A stretch of 64,000 bases of DNA from Limonium bicolor (taxonomy: Eukaryota; Streptophyta; Magnoliopsida; Caryophyllales; Plumbaginaceae). Below the pieces are notes generated by a model, which did no database searches, had not been told where the DNA came from, and was given only the letters and a program-made list of their open reading frames with translations. The stretch lies in the NCBI GenBank assembly GCA_023374045.1, contig CM041779.1, forward strand, positions 266,548,131 through 266,612,130. Reading direction: 5' to 3'. Each line of letters opens with the position of its first letter. The stretch's first letter is position 1. This document shows positions 57,721-64,000 of this stretch, piece after piece. The translations under genes were made by a program, and so were the position numbers.

Positions 57721-60700
57721 GATAGCACACACTTTAGGAGATCAAAGTCAAATAACCCTTATCACCCATACCAAACAACATGTCATAGCATGTATATCAA
57801 ACAGAAATACCTTTTCCATCTCTCCATGGGCTCAAGTCCCATGTTGAGTACATATACACTGTGATCCCGCAGAACCCGGTCGCGATGGACACTTTCTGGT
57901 CCCCGTTCCTTTGGGAGATCAAAACATTCACTTAATTTTCAACATATGTACTTCTCATGTCACCGGTCCGAAGACAAAGGCTCATACGTCCTCAGCTCGT
58001 GAGCAAGTACTACAAAAATATTCTTTACTAGGTTAAGTATAAGAAAATCTTTTATTCAAAATATTAATCGATTGTTTGAAAACACCAATTGAAAATCCTT
58101 TTGAAAGCACCACACAACTCCAAGTCCGATTTATGCTCTTTGTATCTTTCTTAATATAGTTATTTATGACCACTTACGGGGAGCTTCAAGAGTCATCCAA
58201 CCCTGATGTGATCAGCATCAGTGTTGAACTATCTTTCCACCCCAATTTGTGTTCGGCTTCCCTTGATCTCATGATAATCAAGTTTCACCTCCCACTTCTT
58301 TTTCAACCAACAACTAATTCAAGCATATCCCATTTTCTATCTTTAAATCCTTCTAGTCATAATCATTATATCTCCAAGGGATAGAACTCCGTCTATCAAT
58401 CATCACCCAAATCCAACTTAATTCAAGTTACCTAGGGAATTTAATTCTCACTAGGTTCTATGTCGGTCTCATAACCCTTCATAAATCACAACATTGTATA
58501 TATATACATATATCTTTTATCAAAATACAATACATGGTTTACATTTATGCACCGTCGGGGTTTTAGTTCCCCGGGAGTTTCTTTACTCCCTTCCATTGTA
58601 CTCTCACACACCACTGTTAACAAGATAAACACACTTCCCACAATGGTATTCACATCTTCTGTGCGCAATTACCACAATTTAACCACAAATAAATGCGTAT
58701 GTTTATATAACACACGCGCCAACCATCCTAACAATTTATTTTTGTGCCATGCACAACATAATTCACGTACACTTGTACGGTAAAACACACTAAGTGGTTT
58801 TGCGCTCTACCCCCCTTAAAAGGGATTACGCCCACGTAATCAATCACTAACCTTGGCTTAAAATGTTCTGCCGTCGTGAAGTGTTTTAACCTCCACGCGG
58901 TCTATTACACAATGAATTCTGATTAGAGGATCTTAACCATATTAGCGGTTTAGTTCCTAAACCAAGAATTCGCATTGGAGTTGTAACTCATAACCGGTTT
59001 CGGTCCTGGCCTGTAAGGCTTCTAGGCATTGATGACTAGCCATCCATTCGTATTCACAACGTATACCCGGTACCTGACGCATGGGCTCACTGGCCTCTGT
59101 TGCGCAACCCTGATAATTATAGAGCTGGTTTGCCCCATTCGTTACTGTTAATGTATTGAACATCTCCAATGTATTACCCTTATCTAGGTAACAATGGTTT
59201 CTCAACCGACGCATGGTATCTCTTACCCTGAGCGAATTCGGTGAGTTTCACGATTTTCCATCCACTTCTCCAATAGCTTACCGCGTAAACTACTATGTAA
59301 TTCACAATGATTGACTTACTTCTACCGACTTACTGTCGGTTGAGATTGAGCTACTACCTAATGTGTAGTGCTCTCTCAGTTATTTCCCACACCTGGGGTA
59401 TATCTCATACCGACCTTTGGTATTTAGTGTTACTGTAGTTATTTACTGTTAATCATGTCTCCACCTTTGGTTTTTTGTACATGTATTCTTTCATTCCTGC
59501 GGCCTTGCATTACCTATGCATCGGCCATTATAACATTATTCCTCCACAATTACCATGCTTCTGATTCCTAGCTATCCCACTTGATCATTACTGCGCAAGT
59601 GCAATACCAAAACACTCAGTCATACAGAGTGCAGAGGCGTAAACTCTTGACAGTAAATCTCTCATGCGATTGCGATAGGAATTTACACTGTGTTTTCCCG
59701 AAATTCTCACCACATAATACTTGTCACCGGCTTACTGCTTGGTTCGTTTGCTATCACTTACTGTTGTACCCCCACTGGGGTTAACTCATAACTCTGCTCA
59801 CTCACCATTTTATCATCTAACCATACTCATACAACGGTCGCTTATTGCGCACCGTGTCCTTACTCATTATATAACATCAACTTATACCGCATCCGCTATT
59901 ATATTAGCTTCCGCCATTACCCTGGGTTTATCTGGCCACTTATTTGGCTGATTTTTGAATATACTACTATTTTTCCCTTGAGCGTTGTTCGCTACACATT
60001 TAGCTTCACACACCTATGGTGATTGCTATCGACTTATCACACTTCCTGGCTACACAACTGGTACAAACATTTCCTTTCGTATTATTCTTATTCAAATCAT
60101 CCTGGGGTAACAACAACGTGGTCCATCCTCCACATATTTCTTGAACTTGATTCACATAACTACCGCTCCTGCGGTCTCACAATATCGAGAGGTATTCCCA
60201 CTCTTAATGCAGTGGTTCGTTTACCACTGTATTCACTTATACCACATAAACTTCTATAATCAATCGAATTTATATAACATATCTTGCTTATGGCTTATAA
60301 GCCTTGTTTGCCTTGAGCTGGGCTCATTGTAGGCTGTCCACACACATGTACTTCTCTGTACAATATTACATGTTTAGAGGTTGTAGTGGGCTCCATGACA
60401 AGGTCGTTGCATTCCGTTTCCTTTCATGGAATGCCCCTTTAGGTTTGTCAGTCCGTCTCCTGGCAATTTATGTCTAAACTGGGTGTTAGTTTCAACCCTT
60501 GTGTTTCTGTCATGCATTTCATTCAACAATTTTTTTGATGCGAACACCCCTCAAGGATTGCTCCTGGGTGTTGTTATGTTATGCCGTTACATTTGGCTCA
60601 CACTTATTGGTACATTCCGTTAGCTACGCCTTTCGCGTTCTTTACTGGTTATTATCTTCTTCTGTGAAGATTAACATTTCCTGGTAGTGTAGGTACTTAT

Positions 60701-62368
60701 TCTGGGAATTTATCCGTTCATTGCACATTAATGTGTCCACATTAGGCATCTGCTTGCCATGTACAGGCTGGGTCACCATTCCAGCTATAATGTTTATCCC
60801 TAAGGATCCTTAAGACATATGTGGTGTCTTTACATAACAGTTTGTGCCCATCGCACTTCCTAACTCTTAAACATTTCCTTGAGAGGAATTCACTAATCCT
60901 TTTAGTCTCGTTAACTTAACTGAGTTCCTTAGCTTCAACTATTCCTTGTAATCCTTAGCTCTTGCTTGATTTATACTGCTGACCGTAGACGGAGTCGACT
61001 ACTTCCCGTGTTTCAGACTCTTCTCGTATACATATATGGGGTATCATACTGATACATTACTACTTACCCAACTAACCTATAAGTAGGTCTGTCAGGCCCA
61101 CATGCTCCTATCGGAGTGCGGTCGTCCCACAACACAGTTAGTACACTTGTAGTGTCCGTCACACGCCTAGGTGAAGTATCCTGTTGTCAACTCCCTTATA
61201 TTGTCCCGTGACAATATTCATTCCTTGCTTCCCGAACTTAATCGAGGGAAGGTTTATCCACTGTTGTATCCTTGTCAATTGCCCCTGGTTTCACTGGTTT
61301 GGTTTAAAAGAAGGTTGGAAAGAAGTGTTGGTTTGGAAGAAAATCTGGTTTTGAAAAGAAAGGGTTTGAATAAATTTGGGTTTGAAAGAAAATTTCCATG
61401 GTTTCACAACATCTTCTTACCTTAGGCAAGTCTAGCTTCTTGCTGACTGGTGTGTTTCCAATTACAGAGGTTAGGCTGTTAAGCCCTTCCATGGTTATAA
61501 TGTTCACACTTAACTTCGTGGTACTTTACTAAGTACTCTGTAGTGGTTATAAATTTTCCCGAATAGCCCTGTTATAGCAGCACTTGCTATGGCAAGTGCG
61601 CCATGCTAACTGGCTATCGGTTTAACACATACCAGTTGTGGTATTATTTTTACCCATACTATCATCAGTGGCCTTGTTGGCCCTCACTGATCTTACTGTC
61701 TTGATACTAATTTCTCTAGGTGACTTCTCACTGTCTTCACATAATAATCATTAACTAGGGTGTTTCCCATTCTGGGAGACCCCTTTTTCTTAGTATTGTA
61801 TTCTCTTGTAGCCCATTCCACGTATTTGGGCACTACGTTGTAGTCCCCTTGCCGGTTGGTACACCGTGGGTGTGTTATTTATTAACTGTGGTCCCGTAGA
61901 CACTCGTCTCGGTTTTCACTAATCCACTTCTTGCCTGTTGCACGGTAGGTGCGTTGCAAGCTGGTCATTCTCGACTGCTCTGCATGTCGACCCAGGTTGC
62001 CGGAAATTCTATTCTCTTATACACAAGATCCTTCATTCATTGCTATGAAATGCGGTTAACACTGTTTAGATGGAAACCGTCTCCGGAATTCCCAGTTTTC
62101 GGGATCTACCGTATGACAGGTTCTCCGTACTCTAAAGGTATTTAATAGCAGCCAGATCGGGTATTCCCGAGTAAGAGTGGACTTCCATCTCTCTGGCATT
62201 CTTTCCCAAGTTATAAAACAGGGATTGTGGAGGGCGGGAGGGATACTGTAGGTTCCCAGTATTCACTGGTAGTTCCTATCTAGCGTATCTCTCACGCTAT
62301 CACTCAACCCTTAACCCAAAGTACTTAAATCCTAACTCGGTATTTCCTAAGCTCGGTAATTCAGTCAT
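57721..62368 (-). other. LARD3 non-coding internal domain
   Basis: About 4.6 kb without any recognisable protein domain. Colinear short matches to LARD-C are listed under that element. It also shares the CACCGGTCCGAAGACAAAGG unit (57960-57980) and the CAGCATCAGTG block (58178-58280) with 15993-17147. Open frames are short and not conserved between copies. Confidence 0.78.
58804..58841 (-). promoter_or_regulatory. LARD3 internal PPT with hairpin
   Basis: GATTACG-TGGG-CGTAATC (58841-58824), then CCTTTTAAGGGGGGTAGAGC. Identical to LARD-C. It lies 1.4 kb from the terminal PPT. Confidence 0.75.
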
Positions 62369-62394
62369 CAGAGCGATACTTCGCTCTGATACCA
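62369..62394 (-). promoter_or_regulatory. LARD3 primer binding site in a hairpin
   Basis: TGGTATCAGAGC in element sense (62394-62383), overlapping the perfect stem CAGAGCGA-AGTA-TCGCTCTG (62388-62369). Confidence 0.88.
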
Positions 62395-62399
62395 CTTTT

Positions 62400-64000
62400 T
62401 GTAACACCCCAACCACCACCGTACACTTAATCATCAAACCGCAGCGGAATCTCAACTCATCACATTACTTAATTCAATGGTGTTACACGCCGTTAACCAC
62501 CCACGTGGCTAACAAGGCTAATACATGTACATTGTATCGGTCTGATGGACTAGATTCCGAGCAACTACACAATACAAACCTTATTCCATTTCCAACATTA
62601 TATACATACGTTCCCACTGTACCGAGTATTATAAACTGGTGCCGACAACAATATCGGTCTTACTACACCTACTGTATAAATATACTTAAATGATTACCCA
62701 TGTACGACTACTACCCGTCCTACTCTCGAACGGCTTCCAGCACTTCGTACCTGAAATAGGAAAAGAAGAGAAAGGGTGGCCCCCAAGGGGCTCAGCACCT
62801 TTGCTGGTATGGTAATCCCGCAGCCCACATGCTACCGGGCCACGCACGACTAATTGTCGTCTTAGCATGCAGTTGATCATGTTTAAATCATGCATACAAA
62901 CCATTAACATATCACACATAATATTTCGCCTCAATGGGCTCAACCAATAACCAACACATCCACACTTAACCAACCATCCAATGATTCCTTTAACCCTAGA
63001 GTGGCTCTCCTCCAAAACGGAGCTACTTCCTTAACAGACGACATGTACCCATTAATCGGGTTATCCTTAAACGCCTCTTGTCACAACCTGGGATTCATTT
63101 ACATGATCCACACATTCCATATCCTACCACATACTCATTCCGCACATAACAAACATAACAACACTTTCCTTGTTTCGACGTACAGATGATGACATCGCAT
63201 CCATTTAAACATCCAATATATATATACCCTAGCATAGCACCATAACATTACATAACACCATGAAATCGGTTCTCACAAGGAACCTTCCACCATAGTTAGT
63301 ATACCATGTGAGCCTAGGGGTTTTTGCCAATCCCATGTTAAGCTCGTTACCAACCTCGTTACCGTCCGGTTATATAGAACGGTTAACTTATACCCAAGGT
63401 GAGTCGGATATAGTAATCCCAAGCACACCGAAATAACATACGTATGCCCCTGTGGCCCGACGTGAGTCAGTAACTAGCTTTGGATAAGCTAAGGGAAGGT
63501 AGAAACCAAATTGGAATACCACCTATACATACACCAAGAGAGCCGAACCGGATAAGATAACGACTCCCGTCCATCACACGCGTGGCCGGAACAACCGGAC
63601 TCCTCACCCCCCATTAGTACATACACACTTATAAATAAGTAGTTAGGGATCCATTATGGAGCCTACCACATCCACACACCATACGGTATCATAACCGAGT
63701 TAAGCACACAAGGGAGGTTCACACACTTGCATACAACAACAATATCCAACTAACTCACACATAGCCGTGGTTAGCACGTTCCTAAGGTTTGGGCCGTCAA
63801 CTCCGAATACCGATCACTCATGGTTCCTAGTTTTGGTTAGCTAAGGTTTAACACATACTTGAGGTTAAATGGTATCGGAGACCAAATTCGCCACATAAAT
63901 GAATTACTATAAACTCATTACATGTTTTAATCTTACAAGGTGGCAAACACTCAAGAAAACATATTGGCATACAAGCCGGTGTAATCCGGTAGGACGCAGG
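62400..64000 (-). repeat. LARD3 5' LTR, partial
   Basis: Starts TGTAACACCCC at 62400 and follows 52798 onward almost exactly to the end of the window. Confidence 0.92.

Larger units (their letters stand above)
52798..64000 (-). mobile_element. LARD3: second non-coding LTR element, runs off the window
   Basis: A minus-strand element with a complete 3' LTR (52798-57398, 4.60 kb), internal region 57399-62399 (5.0 kb) and the first 1.6 kb of the 5' LTR. PBS and PPT are present and no gag or pol is seen. The visible LTR stretches (52798-54400 and 62400-64000) differ by only a few indels and substitutions, so insertion is recent. The LTR belongs with the inner solo LTR and LTR-B, not with LARD-C, yet the internal domain is related to LARD-C. 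Confidence 0.9.

Overview
This window is plant nuclear DNA, very probably from an angiosperm. It consists almost entirely of nested Ty3/gypsy LTR retrotransposons. I see no intact single-copy host gene, rRNA, functional tRNA or CRISPR. The clues are the iMet-type primer binding sites (TGGTATCAGAGC), the Ty3-type gag-PR-RT-RNaseH-IN relics with a chromodomain-like C-terminus (chromovirus, Tekay/Del-like by my reading), very long LTRs (3.9-5.8 kb) ending TGAAATACCCC...GGGGTGTTACA, and 5-bp target-site duplications (TSDs). The species cannot be named from this.

Layout. The oldest layer is a decayed minus-strand gypsy element. Its pieces lie at 1162-2288 (PR-RT), 27865-28052 (gag zinc-knuckle end) and 51424-52300 (gag core). 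Four insertions broke it up. (i) An LTR whose 3' end lies at 1-1161. (ii) A composite block at 2289-27859 with TSD TGATT: LTR-A, a pol-bearing minus-strand internal region (M1), LTR-B, a piece of non-coding internal region, then a 5'-truncated plus-strand element (P1) carrying an AlkB-like domain and LTR-C, and finally the remainder of the second LTR-A. (iii) A solo LTR at 28058-51418 (TSD AAGTG). This holds a second solo LTR at 31186-49468 (TSD C/TTAAA), which in turn holds a complete 14-kb non-coding element, LARD-C, at 34501-48551 (TSD GGGGG). (iv) A second large non-coding element, LARD3, that starts at 52798 and runs off the right end.

How the parts relate. M1 and P1 are broken autonomous-type elements. 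M1 lacks gag and protease. P1 lacks its 5' LTR and gag and carries an FIND instead of FIDD catalytic box. LARD-C and LARD3 have full LTRs, PBS and PPT but no coding capacity. They share a colinear, non-coding internal domain, and P1-like elements could have supplied the enzymes for LARD-C.

The strongest unexplained signal is shared, apparently RNA-level architecture in LTR families whose sequences have diverged. Each LTR carries three AAG|GTAA-like 5' splice sites spaced about 165-230 nt apart, then roughly 2-4 kb downstream a polypyrimidine-CAG|GTA acceptor preceded in most families by paired hairpins. Five of the LTR families also carry a ~70-bp tandem array of inverted repeats. Every polypurine tract, including a second internal copy, is preceded by a 7-bp hairpin whose two arms change together between elements. 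The PBS lies partly inside a similar co-varying hairpin. All of this was found by eye and needs folding, alignment and RNA data.
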